Shown here: positions 9,056 to 17,489 of the stretch, in pieces
How the letters are laid out: each line of letters starts with the position of its first letter
Numbering within the stretch: the first letter of the stretch is position 1
From: Streptomyces acidiscabies
Lineage (GTDB): Bacteria; Actinomycetota; Actinomycetes; Streptomycetales; Streptomycetaceae
DNA: 64,000 nt
Direction: 5' to 3'
Assembly (NCBI RefSeq): GCF_020010905.1
Contig: NZ_JAGJBY010000001.1
Span: 2,314,001 to 2,378,000 of the forward strand
Made by a program: the position numbers and the translations under genes
Notes under the pieces: generated by a model
The model's database searches: none
Told to the model about the DNA's origin: nothing
The model's input: only the letters and a program-made list of their open reading frames with translations

Positions 9056-9460
9056 TCACGCCGTGTCCAGCTCGCACCACACGGTCTTGCCGACGATCAG
9101 CTCGCTGACTCCCCACCGGTCAGCGGTCTTCTCGACGATCATCAGTCCCCGGCCGAAGTGCTCGTCCGGGGCGGCGGTGCGGGGCACGGGCAGCAACTCA
9201 CCTCGCGCGTCGGTGACTTCGATGCGGAGAGCCTTCTCGGTGAGGAAGAGCTCGACGCGGAAGAGACGGCCACGGAGGGTGCCGTGGAAGACGGCGTTGC
9301 CTGCGAGCTCGGAGACCAAGAGGCCGGTGTTCTCGGCGAGTTGGGGGTGGCCCCAGTCGCGGATGAGGTGCTGGGCTCGGTGGCGGGCGAGGGTGACGTT
9401 CTTGGGGTACGGGGTGTATTCGACGAGGTCGTGATGCAGGGGTTCGGTGGGTGCGGTCAT
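9056..9460 (-). CDS. RsbW/SpoIIAB-like ATP-binding protein
   Basis: Stand-alone GHKL-type HATPase_c protein of 134 residues, related to the anti-sigma factor kinases RsbW/SpoIIAB. The N-box is visible as VSELAGNAVFHG and the G-box region as DEHFGRGLMIVEKTADRWG. Streptomyces carries dozens of such proteins, many beside WhiJ-like XRE and DUF397 genes, as here (the XRE gene is divergent at 9623). ATG 9460 has a GGAGG site five bases upstream; an earlier ATG at 9499 lacks one. The target (sigma factor or anti-anti-sigma) is not identifiable. Confidence 0.88.
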   Translation of the reverse strand: MTAPTEPLHHDLVEYTPYPKNVTLARHRAQHLIRDWGHPQLAENTGLLVSELAGNAVFHGTLRGRLFRVELFLTEKALRIEVTDARGELLPVPRTAAPDEHFGRGLMIVEKTADRWGVSELIVGKTVWCELDTA

Positions 9461-9622
9461 GCGGACCTCCACACTCGGAGTGCGTGACTGGTACGACACG
9501 CAAGGTAGCGATCTGACTGCTATGGCTTCAACCTCTACTCAGTAGATATCCACCGATCGTGTTTGCCAGCTCGATTTCCACCCGCCAGACTGGCGGCGCA
9601 CCGTACGCTAAGGAGCAGGCAA

Positions 9623-10510
9623 GTGACCGAGAGTCAGGCGCGGCAGAGCAACAGCACAACCAGCGTTCTGGGACGCCGACTTGGCGCCGAACTCCTCAAG
9701 CTGCGCGTCGCCGCGGGCCTCACCCAGCCGCAGGCCGCGAAGACCCTTACCGCATCGACCGCCAAGGTGGCGAAGATGGAGGGCGGTTGGGTTCCGATTC
9801 GGGACCCGGATATCCGGGCGTTGTGTGAGCTGTACGGCGTGCGGGACATCGGAGTCATCGGCGGTCTGCTGGAGTTGGCCAGGATCGACCGGGAACGCCG
9901 TAAGGCCAAGGGTTGGTGGGACGACTACAAGATCCGAGGCGTCATGCAGGAGTACGTCGCGTTGGAAAACGTGGCGACGGCCATCAGGTCGTGGCAGACC
10001 GGATACATTCCCGGGCTGCTTCAGGCGCCGGAGTACGTGCGAGCGGTGAGGCAGGCGCCGGTGGCCATGCTGGAGAAGGGGGCGCAACCGGACGAGCAGT
10101 TCGCCGCGACTCGACTGGCTCGCCAGCGCCGCCTGGTCGAGGAACCGCCGCTGGTGCTGCGGGCGTTGGTCTACGAAGCCGTGCTCCGCAACATCCCCGG
10201 CGGGGCAGCGACAGCCGCAGCCCAGTACGAAGAGCTGCTCCGCGCATCGGAGTTGCCGAACGTCAGCTTCAGGATCTTCCCGTTCAGTGGCGGAACCCAT
10301 CAGGGCCTCAATGGCCCGTTCAACATCATGTCGTTCGCCGAACCGGGTGCCATGGACGTCGTCTACATGGAGTCCGCCTACACCGAACGTTGGGCGGAAG
10401 GAGGGGAAAGCGCGGCCATCTACGATGCATTGTTTGAGAAGATCACCGAACACTCGCTCGATGAGCGGGAGTCGAAAGCGTTCGTCGAGAAACTGCGCAA
10501 GGAGCTGTGA
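9623..10510 (+). CDS. WhiJ-like XRE regulator with DUF5753 domain
   Basis: DNA-binding regulator of 295 residues. An N-terminal helix-turn-helix of the XRE type (ELLKLRVAAGLTQPQAAKTL, about residues 20-75) is followed by the DUF5753 domain (from about residue 100; motif QTGYIPGLLQAPEYVRA). This is the architecture of WhiJ and the many Streptomyces paralogues linked to development or antibiotic control. GTG 9623 is preceded by AAGGAG. Two small DUF397 genes follow directly, and an RsbW-like ATPase gene is divergent. In known sets the DUF397 protein is thought to modulate the XRE partner. Confidence 0.93.
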   Translation: MTESQARQSNSTTSVLGRRLGAELLKLRVAAGLTQPQAAKTLTASTAKVAKMEGGWVPIRDPDIRALCELYGVRDIGVIGGLLELARIDRERRKAKGWWDDYKIRGVMQEYVALENVATAIRSWQTGYIPGLLQAPEYVRAVRQAPVAMLEKGAQPDEQFAATRLARQRRLVEEPPLVLRALVYEAVLRNIPGGAATAAAQYEELLRASELPNVSFRIFPFSGGTHQGLNGPFNIMSFAEPGAMDVVYMESAYTERWAEGGESAAIYDALFEKITEHSLDERESKAFVEKLRKEL

Positions 10511-10514
10511 GCCC

Positions 10515-10715
10515 GTGTCCGTGTTTGAGTACCGCAAGTCCAGCTACAGCCACGAGGACGGCGAGTGCGTCGAGGTGGCCGCCAACGTCCCTAGCCTCAT
10601 CGCCGTACGCGACTCCAAGGCCCCAGTCGGTCCCTCCCTTTGCCTTGCTCCGTCCGCCTGGACTTCGTTTCAGGGCGCTGTGCGGGACGGCTTGCTGACC
10701 CGTAAGGAGCTGTGA
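10515..10715 (+). CDS. DUF397 small protein, first copy
   Basis: A 66-residue DUF397 protein with the family motifs FEYRKSSYS, ECVEVA and IAVRDSK. The GTG start lies four bases after the stop of the XRE gene, so coupling is likely. Family members act with WhiJ-type XRE proteins. It is a close paralogue of the next gene, which points to a local duplication. Confidence 0.9.
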   Translation: MSVFEYRKSSYSHEDGECVEVAANVPSLIAVRDSKAPVGPSLCLAPSAWTSFQGAVRDGLLTRKEL

Positions 10716-10719
10716 GCTC

Positions 10720-10905
10720 GTGTTCGTGTCTGAGTACCGGAAGTCCAGCTACAGCAATGAGGCGGCGGAGTGCGTCGAGGTAGCCACCAACCTCCCCACC
10801 CTCATCGCCGTACGCGACTCGAAATCCCCCACCGGCCCCGACCTCCGCCTCACCCCGCCCACTTGGACCGCATTCGAAACGGCCCTCCGTGAAGGCACCC
10901 TCTGA
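10720..10905 (+). CDS. DUF397 small protein, second copy
   Basis: A 61-residue DUF397 protein starting at GTG four bases after the stop of the first copy. The two share SEYRKSSYS/FEYRKSSYS, ECVEVA, IAVRDSK and a C-terminal W-x-x-F motif. The junction sequence before each start (GGAGCTGTGAGC.CGTG) is also shared, so the duplication includes the intergenic part. This copy lacks the last residues of the first. Confidence 0.9.
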   Translation: MFVSEYRKSSYSNEAAECVEVATNLPTLIAVRDSKSPTGPDLRLTPPTWTAFETALREGTL

Positions 10906-10916
10906 CGGACCCGGCG

Positions 10917-11354
10917 TCAGTCGAACCACACCACCAGCCGCACATGCTCACCCCCGTGCACCCCGGCCAGCGTCCTCATCACGTCCCACACCGGCGCCCA
11001 CCCCGTCCCCGCGCCAGCGGCTCCGCCTCGGCTCCACTTGCCGGCCGCGTCCGTCTCTTCCCAGTCCACCGACTCCAACTCGGCCCAGCTGATCCACGTT
11101 TCCCTGTACGCATGGGCGTGACACTGCTCCCGAACACTCTCCGAAGCGTCCGCAGGCAGCCCCCGCCCCTCGGTCAAGGGACGGAAACCAAAGGAGTTGC
11201 GGACACCGAAGAGGCAGGCCAACGCGTTATACGCGTTACCGGGGTCGAGGAGGAAGAGGTCGATCGCGGGGTGCCACACCGCGTCCTCGTCATCGGCACC
11301 CCAGATCCGCGCAAGCGGCCTGCACTCGATCACGCCGTACACCTCGGTGGACAT
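10917..11354 (-). CDS. hypothetical protein
   Basis: Predicted 145-residue soluble acidic protein (MSTEVYGVIECRPLARIW...). It is rich in Trp and Asp/Glu, with a phrase such as WISWAELESVDWEET, and ends in VRLVVWFD. No catalytic motif or membrane segment is recognised. Similar uncharacterised proteins occur in Streptomyces, often as immunity-like or accessory genes, but I cannot assign a family. ATG 11354 is taken as the start; an ATG at 11390 would overlap the divergent gene. Start confidence is moderate. Confidence 0.65.
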   Translation of the reverse strand: MSTEVYGVIECRPLARIWGADDEDAVWHPAIDLFLLDPGNAYNALACLFGVRNSFGFRPLTEGRGLPADASESVREQCHAHAYRETWISWAELESVDWEETDAAGKWSRGGAAGAGTGWAPVWDVMRTLAGVHGGEHVRLVVWFD

Positions 11355-11388
11355 GACCGCAGTCTGCCGTACGGTTCGAGGACGAGAC

Positions 11389-11802
11389 ATGGCCGGTGGA
11401 GCCGGTCAGTGGGTCCGAGTCAGGGGCGTAGTGGAAGCGACAGGTGCGTGGGGGACCGGCGTGCGGATCGGGGTTCTCTGCGGCGGGCTGACTTCGGTCG
11501 CTTCGGCGGTCGCTGTCGGGAGAGTGTGGGCCACCTGCGATGTCGGGAGCAACACCTCGGCGAATTCCCTGGCCCTGGCGATGGCCGTCCCAGTTGTCTG
11601 GGCAGCCGTGATACTTGCCTGGGTGTTCGTCTGCGGAGTGGTCGGGAGAGTCCACCGCTGGGTGGCATTGACGGTGGGGGTGCTGCTCAACGCATGGCTC
11701 TTCTGGTTCACGGTCGTGGAACTCGGGGCCCTGGACGCGTACCCCGACCCCGTCTGCCCAGGAAACATTCCTCCTTGGTGGCCCTCCCTCATCCCCGCGT
11801 GA
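11389..11802 (+). CDS. hypothetical small membrane protein
   Basis: Predicted 137-residue membrane protein with three or four hydrophobic stretches (GVRIGVLCGGLTSVASAVAV, LALAMAVPVVWAAVILAWVF, WVALTVGVLLNAWLFWFTVV) and a short tail holding CPG. The ATG has a GAGG site seven bases upstream. No family is recognised. It lies between a hypothetical gene and a bidirectional terminator shared with the MFS gene. Confidence 0.6.
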   Translation: MAGGAGQWVRVRGVVEATGAWGTGVRIGVLCGGLTSVASAVAVGRVWATCDVGSNTSANSLALAMAVPVVWAAVILAWVFVCGVVGRVHRWVALTVGVLLNAWLFWFTVVELGALDAYPDPVCPGNIPPWWPSLIPA

Positions 11803-11844
11803 CGTTTCCCGAAGCAGCCCGCCCCCGCTCAGACGAATACGTAC

Positions 11845-11881
11845 GGAAGGCCGGCACCCCCAAGAGGGCACCGGCCTTTCC
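11845..11881. terminator. bidirectional terminator hairpin
   Basis: Inverted repeat AAGGCCGG (11847-11854) / CCGGCCTT (11871-11878), followed by TTTCC on the plus strand and preceded by GGAA (read as TTCC on the minus strand). It lies between two convergent genes. Confidence 0.7.
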
Positions 11882-11894
11882 ATGAGCGCGACGA

Positions 11895-13385
11895 TCAGGC
11901 CACCAACTCCGGCTCCTCCACCGGCATTTCAGCCACCCCCGGCTCACCGTCCCGCATCACCAGCACCGCCACCACCGCAGCCACCAGCACCCCCACCGCG
12001 CTCACCATGAACGTGGTCCCCATCGAGTCGGTGAACGCCGAGCGCGCAGCGGCCAGCACTCCCGGCTCCGTGGCCCCGGCGATCGACTGCCGGGCCGCCT
12101 CGGGGGCGTCCTGAGGCATCCGCGCCGTGTAACCGCTGGTCAGCAGCGAGCCGAGGATCGCGATGCCCAGCGCCGTACCCGCCTGCTGGACCGTGTCGTT
12201 GAGCGCGGAGCCGACGCCCGCCTTGTCGGCCGGGATGGTCCCCATCAGCGCGGCGACGGCGGCCGGCATCGCGAGCCCGGCGCCGAGGCCGAGAAGTCCG
12301 AGGGCCACGGCGGGAGTTGTGAACCCGCTGTCCGCACCGACCGTGGTCATCAGCGCGAAGCACGCCACCATCACCAGCATCCCGGCGAAGATCACGCCCC
12401 GGTTCCCGAACCGCGCCGACAGCTTCACGCCCACTCCGTTGCCGACCAGCGCGGCGACCGCCAGCGGCAGGAACGCGAGCCCCGCCTCGACCGGCGAGTA
12501 GCCGAGCACGAACTGGAGGTACTGGGTCAGCACCAGCAGCAGACCGCCGTTGCCGATCTGGACGAGCGCCAGCGAGAGCGAACCCCCGCTGAAATTACGG
12601 TGCTTGAAGAGGACCAGCGGCACCATCGGCGACGCGGTGACGTTCTCCCACACCACGAAACCGGCGAGCGCCAGCACCGCGACGGTCAGCGTGAGCGCCG
12701 AACGCCCCTCGAACGCACCGTGCTTGGGGATCTCGATGATCCACCACACCAGCGCGGTCATCCCAACCGCCGACAGCACGGCGCCGATCGGGTCCGCCTT
12801 CTGCCAAGGCGCCCTGGACTCCGGCATCAACGTCACCCCGGCGACCAACGCCAGTGCCACGACAGGGACGTTGAGGAAGAAGATCGAGTGCCACGAGAAG
12901 TGCTCGATCAGGACGCCGCCGAGCACCGGGCTGCCGACCAGGCCCAGCATCGACACCGAACCCCACGCGGCCATCGCCTTCGGCCGCTCCTCCTCGTCGA
13001 AGACCGTGATCAGGATCGACAGGGTCGACGGCATGATCAGCGCCCCACCGACCCCCATCGCGATCCGAACGGCGATGACCTCGGCGGGAGTTGAGCAGAA
13101 CGCCGCCGCCAGCGAGGCCGCCCCGAACAACACCAGGCCGATCAGCATCACCCGCCGCCGGCCGAACCGGTCGCCGAGGCTGCCGGAGGTCAGGAGCAGA
13201 CCCGCGAAGACGAGGATGTAGGAGTCGAGGATCCACTGCGTGTCCTGCGCGCTCGCACCGATGTCCGAGGTCATCGACGGGACCGCCACGGTCAGCGCCA
13301 TGCTGTCGATCGTCAGCACGACCGTGCTCAGACAGAGCACGACCAGAATCCACCAGCGCCGCCCGCTCCTGCCGTGTCCGTCCAT
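11895..13385 (-). CDS. MFS transporter, DHA2 (EmrB/QacA) drug-exporter type
   Basis: Inner-membrane proton-driven exporter of 496 residues with about 14 hydrophobic segments. It has the family motifs near the N-terminus (TIDSMALTVAVPSM), motif A in loop 2-3 (GSLGDRFGRRRVMLIG) and a motif-C-like glycine-rich helix 5 (GSVSMLGLVGSPVLGG). DHA2 proteins export drugs, dyes or self-made antibiotics. ATG 13385 follows GGAGGGAATCC. The promoter region carries an array of inverted repeats typical of a TetR-type operator. The gene is divergent from the adenylation-enzyme operon at 13881 and might export its product. Confidence 0.93.
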   Translation of the reverse strand: MDGHGRSGRRWWILVVLCLSTVVLTIDSMALTVAVPSMTSDIGASAQDTQWILDSYILVFAGLLLTSGSLGDRFGRRRVMLIGLVLFGAASLAAAFCSTPAEVIAVRIAMGVGGALIMPSTLSILITVFDEEERPKAMAAWGSVSMLGLVGSPVLGGVLIEHFSWHSIFFLNVPVVALALVAGVTLMPESRAPWQKADPIGAVLSAVGMTALVWWIIEIPKHGAFEGRSALTLTVAVLALAGFVVWENVTASPMVPLVLFKHRNFSGGSLSLALVQIGNGGLLLVLTQYLQFVLGYSPVEAGLAFLPLAVAALVGNGVGVKLSARFGNRGVIFAGMLVMVACFALMTTVGADSGFTTPAVALGLLGLGAGLAMPAAVAALMGTIPADKAGVGSALNDTVQQAGTALGIAILGSLLTSGYTARMPQDAPEAARQSIAGATEPGVLAAARSAFTDSMGTTFMVSAVGVLVAAVVAVLVMRDGEPGVAEMPVEEPELVA

Positions 13386-13420
13386 CGGATTCCCTCCGTT
13401 GCGAACATCGTGCGCCTGAT

Positions 13421-13480
13421 GCGTACGGTGTTCTCGCTGCCGTTGCGCACACTGTACGCCGCGCGGAACGGTGTGCGCAA
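13421..13480. promoter_or_regulatory. operator array (TetR-like repeats) upstream of the MFS gene
   Basis: Three related half-sites occur in alternating orientation: GCGTACGGTGT (13421-13431), GCGCACACTGTACGC (13445-13459) and GGTGTGCGCAA (13470-13480). TTGCGCACAC (13443-13452) pairs perfectly with GTGTGCGCAA (13471-13480). GCGTACGGTGT pairs with ACACTGTACGC (13449-13459) at 10 of 11 bases. The central 15-mer is itself near-palindromic. This is how TetR-family operators before MFS exporters often look, but no TetR gene is adjacent. Confidence 0.6.
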
Positions 13481-13880
13481 GGTGGTGTGGTCGCACCCCG
13501 GCACCCCTTTCCAGCCCGACCCCCTGCGCGCCCCGAAAGCCCGGCACGCATCCCCCCACCCCAGTCGCCGCCACCCCCCGCCCGAGTTGCTGATGCGACG
13601 GCATCGGCCACAAGTGACTCATTCCGCACCGCTAGTTGGCCGGTCCCAGACCCTTGAGCGTTGAAGAAGCACCGCTAAAGTCGACCGACACGGGTGTCCC
13701 CGCACGGCCCCGCCGACGGGCGCCCGCCCCGCGCGGCCACGCCCCTTTCCGCGCAGCGAATCCGCACCATCCCGCACGGCCTCCGCACCAACACCCGCAC
13801 GGCGTTCGAACTCCCGGGCAGGCCGCAGCACTTGGCGGCCATGTCGCCGACACTCGAAGCAGCCTGGAGGTCCTCCGACC
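13481..13880. other. divergent intergenic region without a clear gene
   Basis: About 400 bases between the operator array and the adenylation-enzyme start. No frame here has convincing codon bias with a start and ribosome site. It should hold the promoter of the 13881 operon; GGAGG at 13867-13871 is its ribosome site. Confidence 0.5.
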
Positions 13881-15416
13881 ATGCCTCTGCGCCATCTCAC
13901 CCCCCACGACCAGCGGCTCTTCCTGCTCCACGGCACCGGCCCCACCGCCTTCGTGCCGGACCCGCTGATCCACCGGTCCGTGTCCCGACACGCGGCCACC
14001 ACCCCGCACGCGATCGCCGCCGAACACCGCGGCCAGACCCTCACCTACGCCCAACTCGACGCGCGCGCCGATGCGTTGGCCGCCCGCCTGTACGCGGAGG
14101 GCATCCGCCCCGGCGACCACGTCGGCCTCTTCGTGCGCCGCTCCCTGCCGATGCTCGTCGGCCTGCTCGGCATCCTCAAGGCGGGTGCCGCGTACGTCCC
14201 CCAGGACATCGGCCTCGCACCGCCCGCCCAACTCGCCCACGTCATCAGTACCGCGCGCACCCGCGTGATCCTCACCCTCGCCGAACACGCGCACCGAGTC
14301 CCGCTCCCGCCGGACAAGGGTCACCAACTCATCGACCTGGACGAGCCGTTGCCACCCGTGAGGCTCCAACTCCCGGCGCCGCTACCGGACGACGGCTGCT
14401 ACGTCCTGTTCACCTCCGGCACCACCGGCCGCCCCAACGGCGTGAAGGTCACCCACCGCAACGTCGCCAACATCCTGCTCACCGACCCCGGTTCGCTCGG
14501 CATCGGCCCCGGCGACCGCGTCGCCCAACTCCTCAACATCGCCTTCGACATGGCGGCCTGGGAGATCCTCGGCTGCCTCGCGCACGGCGCCACCCTCGTC
14601 ATCCGCGACCGCGACATCGCGGCCACCGCCCGCACGGCGACCGTCCTGATCGCCACCCCGACGGTCCTGTCCGGCATCGACCCGGCCGCCTGCCCCCGGG
14701 TGCGCGCGGTCGCGGTCGCCGGAGAGCCCTGCCCCCGCCCGCTCGCCGACGCGTGGGCGAGCAGGGCCGTCTTCTTCAACTGCTGTGGCCCGACCGAGAC
14801 GACGATCGTCAACACCATGTCCCGGCACGACCCGAGGAACCCCCTCCTCACGATCGGCCGCCCCACCCCCAACAACACCGTGTACGTCCTGGACGCCGAC
14901 CGCCGCGCACTCCCGATCGGCGAGGTCGGCGAGATGTGGGCCGGCGGCGACTGCGTCTCGGCCGGCTACCTCACGGACGATCCCAACGACCGCATGAACA
15001 AAGAGCGTTACGCCCCCGACCCGTTCCTCGGCGGCGGCCGGCGCATGTTCCGCACCCGCGACCTCGGCCGCTGGACCCCGGACGGCCGCCTCGAACACCT
15101 CGGCCGCACCGACGACCAGGTGAAGGTACGCGGCTTCCGCGTCGAACTCGACTCCGTCTCCTCGGTGTTGGAGCAGGTGCCGGGTGTCGTCCGCGCGGTC
15201 ACCCTCAAGCGCGACGACCGCACGCTCGTCTCCTTCGTCTGCCCGGCGGACGTCGACCCCGACACGGCCCGCCGCGCGGTCGCCGACGCCCTGCCGTACT
15301 ACTGCGTGCCGGATGATGTCATGCCCCTGACATCGTTACCGGAGACCGACCGAGGCAAGATCGACAAACCGGCGCTCCTCCAACTCGCCCCGGACCGACC
15401 GGCGGTGGCCCGATGA
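13881..15416 (+). CDS. stand-alone AMP-binding (NRPS adenylation-type) enzyme
   Basis: Adenylate-forming enzyme of 511 residues most like NRPS adenylation domains. Core motifs are visible: A3 (LFTSGTTGRPNGVKVTH), A5 (NCCGPTETT), A7 (FRTRDLGRW), A8 (GRTDDQVKVRGFRVEL) and the catalytic-lysine A10 motif near the C-terminus (DRGKIDKPAL). There is no carrier-protein or condensation domain and none nearby. It overlaps the next gene by four bases (ATGA), so activation is tied to the membrane oxidoreductase that follows. The product may be an acyl-adenylate passed to CoA or another acceptor; the substrate is not readable with confidence. Confidence 0.88.
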   Translation: MPLRHLTPHDQRLFLLHGTGPTAFVPDPLIHRSVSRHAATTPHAIAAEHRGQTLTYAQLDARADALAARLYAEGIRPGDHVGLFVRRSLPMLVGLLGILKAGAAYVPQDIGLAPPAQLAHVISTARTRVILTLAEHAHRVPLPPDKGHQLIDLDEPLPPVRLQLPAPLPDDGCYVLFTSGTTGRPNGVKVTHRNVANILLTDPGSLGIGPGDRVAQLLNIAFDMAAWEILGCLAHGATLVIRDRDIAATARTATVLIATPTVLSGIDPAACPRVRAVAVAGEPCPRPLADAWASRAVFFNCCGPTETTIVNTMSRHDPRNPLLTIGRPTPNNTVYVLDADRRALPIGEVGEMWAGGDCVSAGYLTDDPNDRMNKERYAPDPFLGGGRRMFRTRDLGRWTPDGRLEHLGRTDDQVKVRGFRVELDSVSSVLEQVPGVVRAVTLKRDDRTLVSFVCPADVDPDTARRAVADALPYYCVPDDVMPLTSLPETDRGKIDKPALLQLAPDRPAVAR

Positions 15417-16660
15417 CGACGGAACTGAGCCGCACCGGCACCCCGCTCCCACCCCTCACCTCCCTGCCGCGCCGCCTCCTCAAGCACCCCCGGCTGATGC
15501 ACTACAACCGGCTCGCGGCAACGGTGTTCGCGGTGAACGCGGTCTGCCTGTACGCGAGTTGGCCGGTCACCGAGCAGGGCATGGCCCACGCCGTCCTCGC
15601 GAACCTCACGCTGGCGATCCTGATCCGCCAGCAGTACGTCATCAACTTCCTCTTCCGGGTGGCGACTTCAGCCCCGGTCAGTTGGCCGCTGCGGGTCCGC
15701 TGGACGCTGGGCAAGGTCTACCACTTCGGCGGACTGCACATCGGAGGCGCGCTCGCGGGGACGGCGTGGTTCGCCGCGCTGACCCTCACGACCACCAACA
15801 GGGCTGTTATGGCGGTCAGTTGGGTGCTGCTCGTCCTGCTGCTGGTCATCGTCGCGACCGCGCTGCCGCCCTTCCGGTCCCGGCACCACGACCACTTCGA
15901 GAAGATCCACCGCTTCGGCGGCTGGGGCGCCCTCGCCCTCTTCTGGGCGCACACGATCCTGACGGCGACCGGGCCGGTCGAACCGGCGGTGCTCGCGGTC
16001 GTCACGTTCAGCGTCGCGCTGCCCTGGCTGCGGCTGCGCAAGGTCGCCGTACGGGTCGAACGGCCGTCCCCGCACGTGGTGTTGGCCCGCTTCGACTACG
16101 GCGAGACCCCGTTCGCCGGGTCCTCCACGGCCGTCAGCCGCAGCCCGCTCAAGGAGTGGCACTCCTTCGCGAACGTCCCCTCGCCGGGCAGCCCGGGCTT
16201 CCGGCTGACCATCTCGCGGGCGGGCGACTGGACGGGGAAGTTCATCGACGACCTCCCGACGAAGGTGTGGGTGAAGGGAATCACCACCGCCGGGGTCGCC
16301 AACATCGAAGTCCTCTTCAGCAAGGTGGTGTACGTCGCCACCGGCAGCGGCATCGGCCCCTGCCTGCCGCACCTCCTCGCTGCCGAGGTCCCCTCCCGCC
16401 TCGTCTGGGCCACTCGCGACCCCCGCGTCACCTACGGCGACGCCCTCGTGGACGAGATCCTCGCCGTCCAGCCCGACGCGGTCGTCTGGGACACCTCCCG
16501 CCACGGCAAACCCGACATGGTCGCCCTCGCGCACGCCGCCTACCGCGACTTCGGCGCCGAAGCGGTCATCTGCATCTCCAACAAGAAGCTCACCTGGCAG
16601 GTCGTCCACGGCCTCGAACGGCGCGGGATACCGGCGTACGGCGCGATCTGGGACTCGTAG
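15413..16660 (+). CDS. haem-type integral membrane oxidoreductase with NAD-binding tail
   Basis: Predicted 415-residue membrane protein. Residues 33-205 hold about six hydrophobic segments with well-placed histidines (His104 in YHFGG, His109, His166, His180), like the ferric-reductase/NOX haem core. Residues 210-415 form a soluble part with a nucleotide-binding GSGIGP motif (residues 311-316), as in ferredoxin-NADP-reductase-like domains. The flavin-binding RxYS/T motif is not obvious. It lies between an adenylation enzyme and an enoyl-CoA hydratase, suggesting a redox step on a lipid-like or membrane-located acyl substrate. The precise reaction is unknown. Confidence 0.7.
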   Translation: MTTELSRTGTPLPPLTSLPRRLLKHPRLMHYNRLAATVFAVNAVCLYASWPVTEQGMAHAVLANLTLAILIRQQYVINFLFRVATSAPVSWPLRVRWTLGKVYHFGGLHIGGALAGTAWFAALTLTTTNRAVMAVSWVLLVLLLVIVATALPPFRSRHHDHFEKIHRFGGWGALALFWAHTILTATGPVEPAVLAVVTFSVALPWLRLRKVAVRVERPSPHVVLARFDYGETPFAGSSTAVSRSPLKEWHSFANVPSPGSPGFRLTISRAGDWTGKFIDDLPTKVWVKGITTAGVANIEVLFSKVVYVATGSGIGPCLPHLLAAEVPSRLVWATRDPRVTYGDALVDEILAVQPDAVVWDTSRHGKPDMVALAHAAYRDFGAEAVICISNKKLTWQVVHGLERRGIPAYGAIWDS

Positions 16661-16668
16661 AAATCCAA

Positions 16669-16713
16669 CAGAAACCCCAGCAGAAACCCCGACAGAAATC
16701 TCACAGAAAGGGG
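16669..16713 (+). repeat. A-rich 12-base-period direct repeats in an operon spacer
   Basis: CAGAAACCCC occurs at 16669 and 16681, followed by CAGAAATC at 16693 and CAGAAAGGGG at 16704. The array fills the 61-base gap before the enoyl-CoA hydratase gene. The last copy doubles as its ribosome site and could pair with the CCCC copies (AACCCC/GGGGTT), possibly gating translation. Confidence 0.6.
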
Positions 16714-16721
16714 TTACCGCA

Positions 16722-17489
16722 ATGCATCACCTCAAGACCGAGCGGTACGACGGCGTCGTACTCGTCCGCCTCCACCGGCCGCAGGTCCTCAACGCGCTCA
16801 GCTCCGAGCTGCTCGCCGAACTCCTCGACACCGTCCGGCCGTTGGAGTCCGACGACGAGGTCGGCTGCGTCGTCCTCACCGGCTCCGAGCGGGCGTTCGC
16901 CGCCGGCGCCGACATCAGGGAGATGGCCGGGAAGAGCGCCGCCGACATGGTGGCGGAGGACTACTTCGGGGCGTGGGAGGAGTTCGCCGACCTCCGGGTC
17001 CCGAAGATCGCCGCCGTCAACGGCGTCGCGTACGGCGGGGGTTGCGAACTCGCGATGATGTGCGACCTCGTGATCGCGGGGGAGTCGGCGCGGTTCGGCC
17101 AGCCCGAGATCAAACTCGGCGTGATCCCCGGCATCGGCGGCACCCAGCGCCTCACCCGCCTCGTCGGCCGGGCCAAGGCGATGGACCTGGTCCTCACCGG
17201 CCGCACGATGGACGCACGCGAGGCGGAGAGCGCCGGGCTGGTGTCCCGGGTGGTCCCCGACGAGCGGGTGCTCCCGGAGGCCCTGGAGGCGGCGGCCACC
17301 ATCGCCTCGTACGGCCGCCTCGCCGTCCGGACGGCCCGCGACTGCGTCGACCGGGCGCTGGAGACCGGCCTCGGCGACGGCATCCGCTACGAACGCCGGG
17401 CGTTCCACGGCCTGTTCGCGACCGGCGACCAGTCGGAGGGGATGACGGCGTTCCTGGAGAAACGCCCGCCACGGTTCAGGGGGCGCTAG
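16722..17489 (+). CDS. enoyl-CoA hydratase/isomerase family protein
   Basis: Crotonase-fold enzyme of 255 residues that would hydrate an enoyl-CoA double bond. The oxyanion-hole segment (AFAAGADIREMAG) and both catalytic glutamates (GGGCELAM and QPEIKLGVIPGIGG) are present, so it should be an active hydratase. It is third in the operon with the adenylation enzyme and the membrane oxidoreductase, separated from the latter by a repeat-bearing spacer. The last 14 bases overlap the 3' end of the convergent SanA-like gene. A general beta-oxidation role is possible, but the context suggests a dedicated pathway. Confidence 0.92.
   Translation: MHHLKTERYDGVVLVRLHRPQVLNALSSELLAELLDTVRPLESDDEVGCVVLTGSERAFAAGADIREMAGKSAADMVAEDYFGAWEEFADLRVPKIAAVNGVAYGGGCELAMMCDLVIAGESARFGQPEIKLGVIPGIGGTQRLTRLVGRAKAMDLVLTGRTMDAREAESAGLVSRVVPDERVLPEALEAAATIASYGRLAVRTARDCVDRALETGLGDGIRYERRAFHGLFATGDQSEGMTAFLEKRPPRFRGR

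Noticed and set aside
16669..16713. Short repeats, considered as a replication or plasmid iteron array
   Set aside because: Only four imperfect copies inside an operon spacer; no replication gene nearby.
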